A stretch of DNA of 64,000 bases from Aselliscus stoliczkanus (taxonomy: Eukaryota; Chordata; Mammalia; Chiroptera; Hipposideridae), in the NCBI GenBank assembly GCA_033961575.1, contig CM066727.1:119896434-119960433 (forward strand), in the 5' to 3' direction. How positions within the stretch are numbered: the first letter of the stretch is position 1; every line of letters starts with the position of its first letter. A model generated the notes under the pieces. That model was not told where the DNA came from. It searched no databases and saw only the letters and a list, made by a program, of their open reading frames with translations. This document shows positions 24,641-34,565 of the stretch, piece by piece. A program made the position numbers and the translations under genes.

Positions 24641-25044
24641 TGCCTCCCAACCCTGGTCTTTTCCCACATCGCATTTCTAAAATCAAGCTTGTGTTGGGAT
24701 AAATGTTTGTCTGAAACATGTTTTCAATCAGATTGTTGATACCATAATGCTTGTGTTGCTCAGTTTTCTCTTAATGTGTCATGTATATAAGTCAGAATTC
24801 TAAGTCTGGGGTTCTCTAAAAGGAGCCTCATGTGTATCTGGTATCAACAGGGTTCTATTTGAATCTTAGGAATCGGGTAAACAGTATGGCATTTATTGGT
24901 AGCCTTGGGTTTCTTTTTTGTTAATAGGTCACTATCTTATAATAGCTCACTAAGGACAACCAGTTGTTGTAGACAAAGCAATGGAATCAGGGCTTTACGT
25001 TAGCTCAAAATACTTTGCTCAAAAATAGAGATCTAAGTTCACAT

Positions 25045-25390
25045 CAACCAATATTTATATAATCTCTAAAGTGTCAGGAGACTCTGTAGGTGTTAAGGTG
25101 GGGGAAAGAAGGCGCAGACATCCTGTTTTGCCCAGAATAGTCCTGATTTATGTCAGTTGTCCTAGTGTCCTGTCTGCTTAAAGCCATTGACCCCTTCACT
25201 CTCAAAAGTCACATGGTCAATCTAGTGAGTGTAGATACAAATTCAAGAAAAACTCCAACTCTGTCCTCCAGGAGATTATAGTCTAATGGAGGCCAGAAGG
25301 AGGGATAGAAGGAAAGTATGCCTATGCATCTGAAATAAAGCACAACGTTCCAAGTGTTGTTTAAAAAAGACATGAAACAAATGCTTTGGG
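25045..25390 (-). mobile_element. L2 LINE fragment interrupted by a small MITE
   Basis: Antisense L2: CAACCAATATTTATATAATC at the start and CCTCCAGGAGATTATAGTCTAATGG at the resumption, split by a GACCA-type element at about 25118-25224. Confidence 0.5.
25118..25224 (+). mobile_element. Small DNA-transposon-like repeat, copy 1
   Basis: GTTTTGCCCAGAATAGTCCTG, GTTGTCCTAGTGTCCTG and TTCACTCTCAAAAGTCACATGGTC share wording with 26119-26252. Ends are degraded; family name unknown to me. Confidence 0.45.
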
Positions 25391-26115
25391 AGTTTAGAAT
25401 ATGTTTTTAGTTGGGGTTAATTAAGGTGGAAAATATCATTACATGTCATTTTCAACAGCAATGATGAGTTATCAAAAGTGTTGGGGTATATGCAAAATCT
25501 ATACCAGTGGAGCGAACCCATGGTTCAGGTGTCATTTTCCATTGAGGAAGATCTATTTTGTTCTAGTCCTCAGCTGAGCCACATTGGACAATTGGAAACT
25601 AACTGCAGATAATTCCTGCTGTCTTGGCTGTTGGTCTATATTTCTAATTAATTCTGTTCTTATTGCTTCCTGCTCAGACTGATGCAGACCTAATGGTCTG
25701 GTGATGACTAGGAAGTGCGATACTTCTGAAACAAGAATACAGTCTACAGAAATGCCCACTAAACACATTTTCCCCTCTCTATTCTGTAGAGTGCCTTCTA
25801 TTTCTTTGGGTGAAAGTGCCTATTTGAACCTCATGGCTTTTGGTGGTAAGAATACAATTTCTAGGCTGGTTTCTGCTGTGAACAGTCTTTATCTGATTAT
25901 TTAAAATCTTCCACTTTGTTGTTACTTCCTATGTTGAACCATTAAATCTCACCCAGCTAGGGACTCATCCCCATCTTCCACTTACTTCACAGCCATTGTA
26001 TGAGAAATTGTTTGCTGCCTTGCTAAGGAACTGATTTTTAAGAGTTTAATGTTCATTTGCATGTGAATTACCCTGGGTGAGAAGAAAGAGAAGCACTAAG
26101 TAATGACCTTTGACC
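25391..26115. other. Unannotated stretch
   Basis: No gene or repeat recognised. Frames of 67-71 aa on opposite strands overlap and carry no domain. Confidence 0.45.
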
Positions 26116-26118
26116 TTA

Positions 26119-26252
26119 GTAGAGTGACCACACATCAGTAATTTGCTCTGACAGTTCAGGTTTGTACTAGGTGTCCTGATGTAATTATTAATAGCATTTC
26201 TTTTCACTCTCAAAAGTGTCCCAATTTGGATAAGAAACTATATGGTCCCCCA
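26119..26252 (+). mobile_element. Small DNA-transposon-like repeat, copy 2
   Basis: Starts TAGAGTGACCACACATCAG and ends AACTATATGGTCCC, so the termini are imperfect inverted repeats around a GTGACCA/GGTC core. Internal TTTCACTCTCAAAAGTGTCC is shared with copy 1. 26255-27190 beyond it is unannotated. Confidence 0.5.
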
Positions 26253-27190
26253 CAACTCAGAGGCCTTAAATTCAGTTAGGCAAATTAGGAGACACAAACA
26301 GAAGAAGACAACTAACACAACAAAGCAATGTGTGATCGATGCAAAATAGATGATCTGTGTGATCAATGAATGAAGCCACAATTTAGAAGAAGGAGAGACT
26401 TCTGAGGACTTCAATAATTTGCTAAAGTGTTTGAAGAAGATGAGAATAATGTTGGCTCTGGAAGACCATGAAGAATTCAAACAGGCAGCTGAAGAAGAGA
26501 GACGATGCAATAAACCCTTCACTTGAGGAACTGCTAAAATCCAAACAAAGCGTAAGTTTTTCAATCTGAATAAGTACTTGCAAAAATGGTTCCCTCCTGT
26601 CTTCTAAACAGCCAATGTTATAGGCAAACTAGCTTGGCAGATTGAGCAGAAAACCCATTTTGGTCCATTTAAATATGTGGGTGTTTTCCAAATGTTCACT
26701 TTGGTTCCCCACCACATTAATGAGCCATTTGCCTTGCTGACATAAACACTATGAGGTGGTTATAGAGGGGACAGGGCATGTGCCCAGCCAAGGAGTTCCC
26801 AGAGGGCAGGTTGGAATTGCAGTTCCAAGATGGGGAATTACACATATATTACCCACTTGCTATTTGGCTGTGTATTCAACCACCCTCTTGGTCCAAATGG
26901 GTACAGGGGCACCATAAGAAGGAAATGCCAAATGGAAGCATATGTATAAAGCTATAAACTCAATTTTCAAAGGCCTCTTAAGAAAGCAGTGAAAGGTGTC
27001 CATCAGTATTACTTAATATTCAAAATGTCTATAATGAATAGAGTTGGGTTTAATGCTTTTGAACCTATGGTTGAATGTCACAATCACCCTGTTTTCTTTG
27101 GGCATCATTCATTAAATTAAACACAGTGGCTGTTTTCTTCTTAGAGTCTGATTACATCAATTGTTTTCAGGTTTCTGTTTTAAGGATTGA

Positions 27191-27735
27191 AACTTTTTTT
27201 AAGCTTTCTATTAAAAAATATAGTTAACATACAATATTATATCAATTTCAGGTGTACACCATAGTTGTTCAACATTAATATACCTAAAGAAGTGATCACC
27301 ATGATAAGTCCAGCAACCATCTGACACTGTACCATGGTATCACATTATCATTGACTATATTCCCCATGCAATACATTACATCCCCATGACTTATTTGTTT
27401 TATGCCTGGAAATTTGAACCTCTTACTCCCCTTTACCTTTTCCTCCCTTTTTTGTTTTTTCGATTGCAGTTAACATACAATACTATTTTGTATTCATTTC
27501 AGGTGTACAACATAGAGGTTAGACATTTATATAATTTAAGAAGTGATCCCGCTGACAAGTCTAGTGCCCACCTGGCACTATACATAGTTATTATCATATT
27601 ATTGACTATATTCCCCATGCTTTACTTTACATCCCCATGACTATTTTGTAACTATCAATTTATACTTCTTAATCCCCTCACATTTTGCACACTGGCCCTT
27701 AATCCCCTCCCATCTATCATTCCGATAAATTTAGT
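27191..27735 (-). mobile_element. L1 3' UTR, two head-to-tail modules
   Basis: Antisense L1 3' UTR text occurs twice in succession. 27191-27440 has TTTCAGGTGTACACCATAG and GACTATATTCCCCATGC. 27455-27720 has TTTCAGGTGTACAACATAG and again GACTATATTCCCCATGC. Both share TTACATCCCCATGACT. Either two L1 ends or one end with an internally repeated 3' UTR. Confidence 0.85.
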
Positions 27736-27764
27736 AGAAACCTTTCATCAAAACAAAATCTTAG

Positions 27765-28235
27765 AGATAATGTTTATTTGTATGTGACAGAGCCTGCTAT
27801 TTACCAACCCAATATCCACTCTCCCCTTCTTTCTTATAAACAAAACCCTAATTTTCATGTGGGATAGTAATAGTCCCAGCTTAAAACAATAAAAGCAAAA
27901 TTTTCCAACTTTCCTTTTACCTAAAGGTGTTTACACGACACAGATCTAGCCAAAAGATAATAAAACATGAGATGTCCAAGAAAGCCCTTCAAAGAGGAGT
28001 AAATCATCTGACATGTAATTATTTGCTCTTCTCCTTTCCCTCCTGAATAGCGGATATCATGGCTGGGGTTCTGGCAGCCTTCTTGAAAACATGAAGTTGG
28101 GGTCACACTCTAAAGATGTAGGAACAGAAAGCCATAAGAAACTCGGGCATCATGGGACTAGCATACAAGCTCTGAACTGCCTGCTTCTGGACTTGTTTAT
28201 GTAAGAAGAAAATTTCTCTTTGTTTCTTATTTCCT
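27765..28235 (+). mobile_element. Ancient LTR-like repeat (tentative)
   Basis: Contains AGATGTCCAAGAAAGCCC, CGGATATCATGGCTGGGG, GAACTGCCTGCTTCTGGACTTG and a final TAAGAAGAAAATTTCTCTTTG, an arrangement seen at the 3' part of old ERVL/MaLR-like LTRs. Subfamily not recognised; no internal viral sequence. Confidence 0.35.
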
Positions 28236-28386
28236 TATGTTATAATTTGAAAGTTTTGCATTAGCAATTTTAATGTTAAACTGTTAAATTGATAAATGTT
28301 AATCTGTTGACTGACAAATCAGACACTTCTCTGGTTGAAGTAAAGGTAAATGGAGACCAGAGTTCTACCTACAATGCATTTTTCAA

Positions 28387-28435
28387 AAATATTATTTTTC
28401 AATTATAGTTGACATTCAATATAATGTTAGTTTCT
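28387..28435 (-). mobile_element. L1 3' end, part 1 of a split copy
   Basis: ATTATAGTTGACATTCAATATAATG is the antisense L1 3' UTR start. It continues at 28629 after a small insertion. Confidence 0.75.
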
Positions 28436-28628
28436 CTTTTTAAAATTTATTTATTTATATATATTTTTAATTAGCTTCAGGTGTTAAACTGACATAAATA
28501 ACTTAACAAGTGTCTACTTAAATGTGATACAAAATAGGTAACATAATGTATAAGACAACAACTTATTTTTGAGGAGGTTTCAGTTTCCTAATAAATACTT
28601 TCTAGACAGTTAAAAAAAAAAAAGAAAT
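28436..28628 (+). mobile_element. Polyadenylated retrocopy-like insertion
   Basis: Bracketed by 15-bp duplications of the L1 host (ATAATGTTAGTTTCT at 28421-28435; ATTATGTTAGTTTCT at 28629-28643, one mismatch). Right end has AATAAA at 28590-28595 and a poly(A) run from 28612, as expected of an L1-mobilised polyadenylated RNA. The first ~50 bases resemble an antisense L1 end; the source transcript is not recognised. Confidence 0.65.
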
Positions 28629-28920
28629 ATTATGTTAGTTTCTGGTGTACAGCATAATGGTTCGACATTTATGTAACTTATGAATTAATCTTCCCATAAG
28701 TCTAGGACCCCTGATACCCTACATCAGTATTACAATATTATTGACTATAATATATTGATGTATTTCACATCCCCATGACTCTTTTGTAGCTACCAATTTG
28801 TCCTTCCTCATCCCTTCACCTTTTCACCCAGCTCCCCAACCCTTCTCCCACCTGGCAATCATCAGTTTGTTCTCTGTATCTATGACTTTGTTTTCTGTTT
28901 TGTTTGTTCATTCATAAATA
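28629..28920 (-). mobile_element. L1 3' end, part 2 of a split copy
   Basis: Continues the L1: GTTTCTGGTGTACAGCATAATGG, CACATCCCCATGACTC, TTTTGTAGCTACCAATTTG, CAGTTTGTTCTCTGTATC. Antisense. Confidence 0.85.
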
Positions 28921-29249
28921 TTTGTTTGTTCATAAAATACTTATAAGCAACTTTGAGTTGAGTTAATGTGTCATTTCTGGAGGCACTAATAATAAAATAA
29001 AGGACCATGTATAAATTATTTAATCTTATTAGGGAACATGACCCTCTGCATTGACTGTAGAATGCTCTTTGAGGTAGAAATATTGAAGGAAATCATAATT
29101 TCTTCTCTGTGACTTCAGAGCAAGTGCTAGTAAACCTGGAGTGTTCTAATACAGACTTTAATTACTACTGAATCGCTATTGGATAATATGCCTTTTCTCA
29201 GTTTAAGCAGGGAAAAGAAAGGTTCGAAAGGATAAAAAGAGAAGAAAAT

Positions 29250-29345
29250 GTTTCTGAGTATCTACTAATTGCTGGTCATTTTGTTATATATTATACTATA
29301 TAATTTTATCTCTATATATAAGTCATTTAATCACACTACAAACCT
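29250..29345 (+). mobile_element. MIR, part 1 of a split copy
   Basis: TTTCTGAGTATCTACTAATTGC and AATTTTATCTCTATATATAAGTC lead to CACTACAAACCTATAAGGG. The rest of the MIR appears at 29980-30105. Confidence 0.55.
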
Positions 29346-29499
29346 ATAAGGGAGAGAGAGCCTATATGTTGCCCTTCTCCAGCAGGAGCCATTTACATAG
29401 ACTAAGAGGAAGAGAGTGTTTACCCATTGAATAGAGTTGTACAATGTGACATCCTAAATTAGAAGACATAACTAGTTTTTGTTTATCTAGTGTTCTTTT

Positions 29500-29975
29500 C
29501 TTTGGAGAACCAGCCTCCACTCCATAGCAATCCTGCACCTTCACATGGATAGATAGATAAGCCTGACTCTAGCCCTTGCAACAGGCATCCGATATGTGGT
29601 CATTTGACCCAGACTTGGCCTATCTGACTCTCCGTCTCCTAGCCACAATAGATTCAAGGATGTTCCTCACCAAAGACAGCAATGAACGTACTCCTTGTAC
29701 ATTTCTGGAGCTAAAGGGAAAGATCTTTCCTTCCTCTTGGGTCATGAATTGTGGAGAGCTATGTGCCTTTAAGCTGCTACCAGCTGTCTTACTTCTATGC
29801 AGCAGGAACTTGCCTGAAAATGGAGTCATAAAATTATTTCAGAACACAGTTCCAGTCATGTTGAAGATATTGAACTTTTTCAGTTACATGAGTCCATTAA
29901 TATATTTTCCTTAAAAAGCTAGTTTGATTTCTATTTCTGTCATTTGTTTTCAAAGAGTTTTAACTAATGCAGGTA
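29500..29975 (+). mobile_element. LTR-like element within MIR (tentative)
   Basis: Contains CCTGACTCTAGCCCTTGC, GGTCATTTGACCCAGACTTGG, AAGATCTTTCCTTCCTCTTGGG, CTTTTTCAGTTACATGAGTCC and ends near AGAGTTTTAACTAATGCAG, a layout of an old mammalian LTR-like repeat. A 112-aa frame at 29576-29914 falls inside and is not a gene. Confidence 0.5.
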
Positions 29976-29979
29976 GCTG

Positions 29980-30105
29980 TCTATGAACTCTGAGAAATTA
30001 AGTAATGTAGCTCAGCAGAGTCAGTAATTGATGGAAACAGGATTCTAATATAGGGCAATCTGGTACTTACATCCATCTTCTTTTCATTACATTATGCTGC
30101 CTCAA
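29980..30105 (+). mobile_element. MIR, part 2 of a split copy
   Basis: GAGAAATTAAGTAATGTAGCTC, GTCAGTAATTGATGGAAACAGG and CATTACATTATGCTGCCTC complete the MIR that begins at 29250. Confidence 0.55.
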
Positions 30106-30324
30106 CAAGCTGATGAAAATCAATCACAATTTATGGAAATCATGTTGATTTATCATTAGGTTTTCTAAAATATGATATCATTTCTACAAATATAGTTTCT
30201 ATATCCCAAATTTTATGCTAATTCTAACTGGTAATTTTATGAAGCAGAGTTATCATTCTTTGTTATGGCATATTTCCATATTTACAAAGCTTTAGAGAAT
30301 GTTTTAATGAGATTGTCAACAAAT

Positions 30325-30560
30325 CCTTTCTGAATACTTGCTATGTACATGGCATTGGATTAGTTGTTAAGATGGAAACAAAAGAATGAAAAAAATGGAA
30401 ATAAACAGTCTAGAGCATAACATATTTTTAAGTCACTATATCCCAAGATGAAAAGTAGTGCCATACCACCAACACAAATGGAATGCTATTACAAAAAGGA
30501 GGGCATCAATCGGAGAGGTGTTATTGGAGGTAGGCAATAAAGATCATATGGCATTAAATG
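30325..30560 (-). mobile_element. L2 LINE fragment
   Basis: CTTTCTGAATACTTGCTATG, TACATGGCATTGGATTAG and AAATAAACAGTCTAGAGC are antisense L2 words. Confidence 0.5.
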
Positions 30561-30591
30561 TGAGGCAATGTGAATGGGGCATTTTAGGGCA

Positions 30592-30752
30592 GTGCTGTTG
30601 AATAGAACTTTATGCAATGATAAAAATGTTCTATATTTCCCCTGTGTAACATGGTAGATATTGTCCACATATGACTATTGAGCACTTGAAATGTGGTGAA
30701 TTCAATAACTGTATGGCTCATGTCTACTATATTGGCCACTGCAGCTCTAGAC
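30592..30752 (+). mobile_element. hAT-type MITE
   Basis: Starts GCAGTGCTGTTGAATAGAAC and holds AATGTTCTATATTTCCCC, ATATGACTATTGAGCACTTG, AAATGTGGTGAATTC and a TTGGCCACTGCAG end. Fits a common mammalian hAT-Charlie MITE; subfamily not assigned. Confidence 0.65.
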
Positions 30753-30829
30753 AAATAAACAAATAGCACAAGCAAATGCATAGGATGGGGAAAATGGAAA
30801 GTCCAGAGTTTGCATGAAAGAGAAAGCAA

Positions 30830-31422
30830 GTTGTCATTTCAGCTGGAGTTGAGATCATAAGGCAGTGAAGTGAATTTGTTTTACAAATGATATTTGATAA
30901 AATTGCCTGGGTCCCAATCATGAAAAAGTTTGACTTTGGGCATTGTTTTGGGTCAATAAGGAGCTGATGATGATTCCCAAGCTAAAAAGTGGTATGATCA
31001 GCCCTGTGCTGTAGAGAGATTAAACCAGCAGCTGTGGACATACAGAACTAGAAAGGATACATCACAGAAGCAGAGATACCACATATAAGATCAGACTGAG
31101 AGTCCAGACAAGTTAATGAAAGACAGTGACAAAGGAAATATAGTAAGAAAGACATATGTGAAATACATCATGAAAGTAGAAACAAGAGAACTAAGAGTTG
31201 ATGGAAGAATTGGAGAGTGAGGAAGAGGAATGCATTTTGAACAAAGAATGGAAAGAGAACTTATAAGAGAAATAGATTTGGTAGTACAGTTCTCTTGTTT
31301 AGAGAGGCATTCTGAATTTTATTTTAGATCTTTTTGGTTTAAGGTGCTAGTGTTAGAAATGTAATCAGAATTAAAGAGAAATGTTTAAAAATCCAGTAGG
31401 AATTTGGGTGGAAATTATCTAC
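30830..31422 (-). mobile_element. L2 LINE fragment (body)
   Basis: Antisense L2-like wording (CTTTGGGCATTGTTTTGGG, GGTATGATCAGCC, GAATTGGAGAGTGAGGAAG, AAATTTGGGTGG-like end). Very diverged; frames have no meaning. Confidence 0.4.
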
Positions 31423-31427
31423 ATATA

Positions 31428-31645
31428 GATCAGAGATCAATAAACTATAGCCTTCAGGCCAAATATGACTTTCCACTTGTTTTGTAAGTTTTATTGGAAC
31501 ACAGCTACTCTCATTTGTTTACTTATTATATATAGCTGCTTTGAATATAAATGCAGAGTTAAGTAGTTTCAACAAACTGTTATGCACATAAAGCCAAAAT
31601 TATTTACAATCTAGCCCTTTATAGGACACATGTGCTGACCCTGAT
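31428..31645 (+). mobile_element. hAT-type MITE ('cagcaaac' family)
   Basis: GATCAATAAACTATAGCCTTCAGGCC, GTTTTATTGGAACACAGCTAC, AGAGTTAAGTAGTTTCAACAAAC and closing GTGCTGACCCTGAT. The same family appears in the other orientation at 47361. Confidence 0.75.
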
Positions 31646-32520
31646 ATAGATGATAGAAGTCACCAGACTGCATGAGATTCTAATAATTTTACTATGGGAA
31701 ATGCTTTATTTATTAGAATTTAATAGAATACTCTATTGACTATTACTATCATATTGACACATCTATAATATACTAATATTCAGAATGAAAATACAGAGGA
31801 CCTCCATGATCTTAAAATAGCTCTTGGATCACCAAGAAAATATTAAATTATTATCTGTATGAAATACAGTTGAATGTGTTATATTTTTGTCTAGACATTT
31901 GGAAATTGATATGCCTTGTATGATTTATATTTGATTATTAACCATAGTATTTTATTAAGCAGAACATTTCATTCTCTGTCTATGCTTAATGATATATATT
32001 TTAAGTTGTATAAAATTATTTCTAAAGTTTCATCAATTCATAGACATTAAATAGGATCTGAAGTATCAGTTTTAGGTTTAAACTTGTATAGCCAAAGGAG
32101 TATGGGCAGCTGTTTGTATCTTACAGGGAGAATATATTTAAGTATTAGTATAATAAAAAAATAAAATAAGGAAAGAAAGAATGGAGGGAAGGAAGATGGA
32201 AAGAAAGAAGAATACAGGAAGAAACAAAGAAAAGATAGATTAAGCTACTGTAAACGTAACAAATTAAAAGCCTTTATCACACACAAAGTATATCCAGGTA
32301 GCTATTTGGTGTCTCCAATTCAGAGAGGTAACAGATACCTCCAGAGTTTGAGAAAAACAATACATGAATATGAAAACAATTGGTGATAAAAGAAAACAAA
32401 ATCTGAGGATCAATCCAAGAAATATGTCCCTGGGTTCAAGACTAATACAAATTTTAGGAAGAACAGAGGGAAGATAATTATCAAAGAAATAATATAAGAA
32501 AATTAAAGTTGTGACTTTCC
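31646..32520. other. Unannotated AT-rich stretch
   Basis: Very AT-rich with no gene. A purine-rich patch lies at 32155-32240 (GGAAAGAAAGAATGG and similar). Confidence 0.5.
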
Positions 32521-32538
32521 AGATGAAAAAACAAAACG

Positions 32539-32570
<32 letters not shown>

Positions 32571-32577
32571 ACAAAAG
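32521..32577. repeat. (AAAAC)n microsatellite
   Basis: About ten AAAAC/AAAACAAAAC units, possibly an old poly(A) tail that mutated. Confidence 0.9.
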
Positions 32578-32604
32578 ACATACACCAAGATATATCATCA
32601 TGAC

Positions 32605-32800
32605 CAGGGGTCGGCAAACTTTTGAGACGGAAGAGCCAATCCTGTCCCTCGAACGTTTGCAAGACCTATAAAACAAATGAAATCACCACTATGTGACTAA
32701 TATCCTTTAAAAATTTTATAAATGAAACTATGCTAGTTTTCAATTTTCAATTTTACTTCAGAGTCACATGTACTCGCAAGCTGCAGTTTGCCGACCCCTG
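32605..32800. mobile_element. Young hAT MITE with perfect TIR and TSD
   Basis: A 196-bp element with exact 16-bp terminal inverted repeats, CAGGGGTCGGCAAACT, at both ends. It is flanked by perfect 8-bp duplications, ATCATGAC (32597-32604 and 32801-32808), the size typical of hAT transposases. The interior is noncoding. The exact duplication implies a much more recent insertion than the MER5/MER20 copies around it. Confidence 0.93.
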
Positions 32801-32886
32801 ATCATGACAATCCAGAACACCAAGGCTAGAGATAAGATTCTAAAAGTGTCCAGAGAGGAAAAAAAAAAATGGGTCACATGTAAATA

Positions 32887-32960
32887 GGATGACCATACAA
32901 TCCAGTTTGCCTGGAATAGCCTCAGTTTACACTTTTACTATATACCGTTTGCTTTGCCAT
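32887..32960 (+). mobile_element. Small DNA-transposon-like repeat, copy 3 (partial)
   Basis: TAGGATGACCATACAATCCAG, GTTTGCCTGGAATAGCC and CAGTTTACAC resemble the start of the elements at 25118 and 26119. Confidence 0.4.
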
Positions 32961-33232
32961 TTGTCTGAAATTGGCATTTCTTAACAAATTATTTACTGAG
33001 GCATTAAAGTAATCCATAATGGTTTCATAGGTCTCCACTTTGTATTTCTAGCTTCTGCTAAAAGTTTTATCTACAGTGTATGAGATCAGTGAATAATGAA
33101 CAGGATACTCATTTTAACACATTGGTAAACCTGAAAGACAATTAGCAATCACCCATCTTTCTCATCTTTGCTCTTTCTGTTTTACCTCCAGGTTTATTGA
33201 GATATAATTGACATATAACACTGTGTAAATTT

Positions 33233-33345
33233 TAATAGATTTTTTTTTTTGAGGGCAGTGTCACTGGCCCTCATATGTGGGACCCGAACCCGGGCTGCTG
33301 GCTTCCGAAGCCAGCGCTTAACCACCGCGCCACTCGGCCGGCCCC
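33233..33345 (-). mobile_element. tRNA-derived SINE, short form
   Basis: Read on the minus strand: GGGGCCGGCCGAGTGGCGCG head, a tRNA-like arm around GCTGGCTTCGGAAGCCAGC, a Pol III B-box-like GGTTCGGGTCC, a CACTGCCCTC end and an A tail. The exact 16-bp target duplication AACACTGTGTAAATTT occurs at 33217-33232 and 33346-33361. Known from tRNA SINEs generally: internal Pol III promoter, mobilised by L1. Exact family name not assigned. Confidence 0.93.
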
Positions 33346-33412
33346 AACACTGTGTAAATTTAAGGTGTAAAATGTGATGATCTGGTACAGGTAGGTGTAC
33401 GATGTTTGACTA

Positions 33413-33943
33413 TTAAGTTAGCGAACTCATCCTAGAAAAAGTGCTACATACCTCATTGCTAAATATCACTACGGTCACCTTCGAAATGCTCCCCTTTGGA
33501 AGCTATGCACTGACACCAGTGCCTAGTCCACTCTTCAAAGCAACTTTGGAACTCTTTTTCTGGAATGGCCATTAGAACTGTCATTGTATTACCCTTGATG
33601 ACCTGAATGTCATCAAAACGTCTTCCTTTCAATATTTCCTTTATCTTTGGGTAAAGAAAGAAGCCAGTGGGCACCAGATCAGGTGAGTAGGGAGGGTGTC
33701 CTAATAGTTGTTTGTTGATTCGCTAAAAACTCCTTCACAGACAGTGCCATGTGAGCTGGTGCATTGTCGTGATGCAAGAGCCACGAATTGTTGGCGAAAA
33801 GTTCAGGTTGTCTAACTTTTTCACTCAGCCTTTTCAGCACTTTCAAATAGTAAACTTGGCTAAATGTTTGTCCAGTTGGTACAAATAATCACTTTCATAT
33901 AAGAAAAGTTAGCAACATCATTGTAACAAGTTCGCAAACTTAA
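33413..33943 (-). mobile_element. Internally deleted mariner (Tc1/mariner)
   Basis: A 531-bp element with terminal inverted repeats of the form TTAAGTTNGCGAACT at both ends, inserted at a TA (33411-33412; right copy mutated to TT). The strand is that of the transposase. About half the usual ~1.3-kb length: the region before the middle of the transposase is missing. It sits inside the antisense L1. Confidence 0.9.
33459..33900 (-). pseudogene. Mariner transposase C-terminal half, broken
   Basis: On the minus strand the sequence encodes a recognisable mariner transposase C-terminal half. In order: a FVPTGQTFSQVYYLKVLKRL segment, the HHDNAPAH motif with the second catalytic Asp, then in another frame HPPYSPDL with the third catalytic Asp, followed by FFLYPKIKEILKGRRFDDI and a 71-aa open end. 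A frameshift separates the two motifs and the first catalytic Asp plus DNA-binding domain are absent, so it is inactive. In the family this enzyme cuts and pastes the element at TA sites using a D,D,34D site. Confidence 0.88.
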
Positions 33944-34565
33944 TTGTTGTAACTCGTATATTGCAAAATGATGACCACAATAAGATTAGTTAACACATCC
34001 ATCACCTCATATAGTTACTTTTGTATTTGTGTGGTGAGAATATTTAAGATCCACTATCTTACCAACTTTCAAGTATATAATACAGTATTGGTAACTGCAG
34101 TCACCGGTTAACAAAATATGACCAACTGTATATCAGCTCCCCAGAACTTATTCATCTTATAACTGGAAATTTATAAACTTTGACCAACATTTCTCCATTT
34201 CCCCCATACCTTAGCCCCTGGAAACCACCATTCTACTTTCTGTTTCTAGGAATTCAACATGTTTTAGATTCCACATATAAGTAAGTTTGTCCAGTATTGG
34301 TCTTTCTCTGTCTAACTTATTTCACTCAGCCTAACACCTTGAGGTACATCCATGTTATCACAAATGGCAGGATTTACTTTTTTTATGGCTAAGTAATATT
34401 TGTGTGTGTGTGTGTGTGTATCACATTTCTTCAGCCATTCATCCATCATTGGGTGCTTAGATTGTTTCCATGTGTTGACTATCGTGAATAATGCTACAAA
34501 AAACATTGGGGTACAGATATCTCTTTGAGATAGCAATTTCATTTCCTTCAGATATATGCCCAGAA

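Larger units (their letters stand above)
33188..34565 (-). mobile_element. Antisense L1 3' portion hosting SINE and mariner
   Basis: Antisense L1 text begins CAGGTTTATTGAGATATAATTG, continues after the nested elements with AACACATCCATCACCTC, CAGCTCCCCAGAACTTATTC, GGAATTCAACATG-type words and reaches ORF2 3' sequence (CAGCCATTCATCCATCATTGG, GATATCTCTTTGAGATAGC). A TG repeat (34400-34420) lies in it. Frames are broken. Confidence 0.9.

Noticed and set aside
32264..32662. 132-aa minus-strand frame with Phe-rich stretch
   Set aside because: Runs through the AAAAC microsatellite and into the hAT MITE; composition reflects the repeat.
33233..33345. tRNA gene (B-box and tRNA-like arm)
   Set aside because: The tRNA-like part is the head of a SINE with A tail and target duplication; same for 37439, 42675 and 45208.
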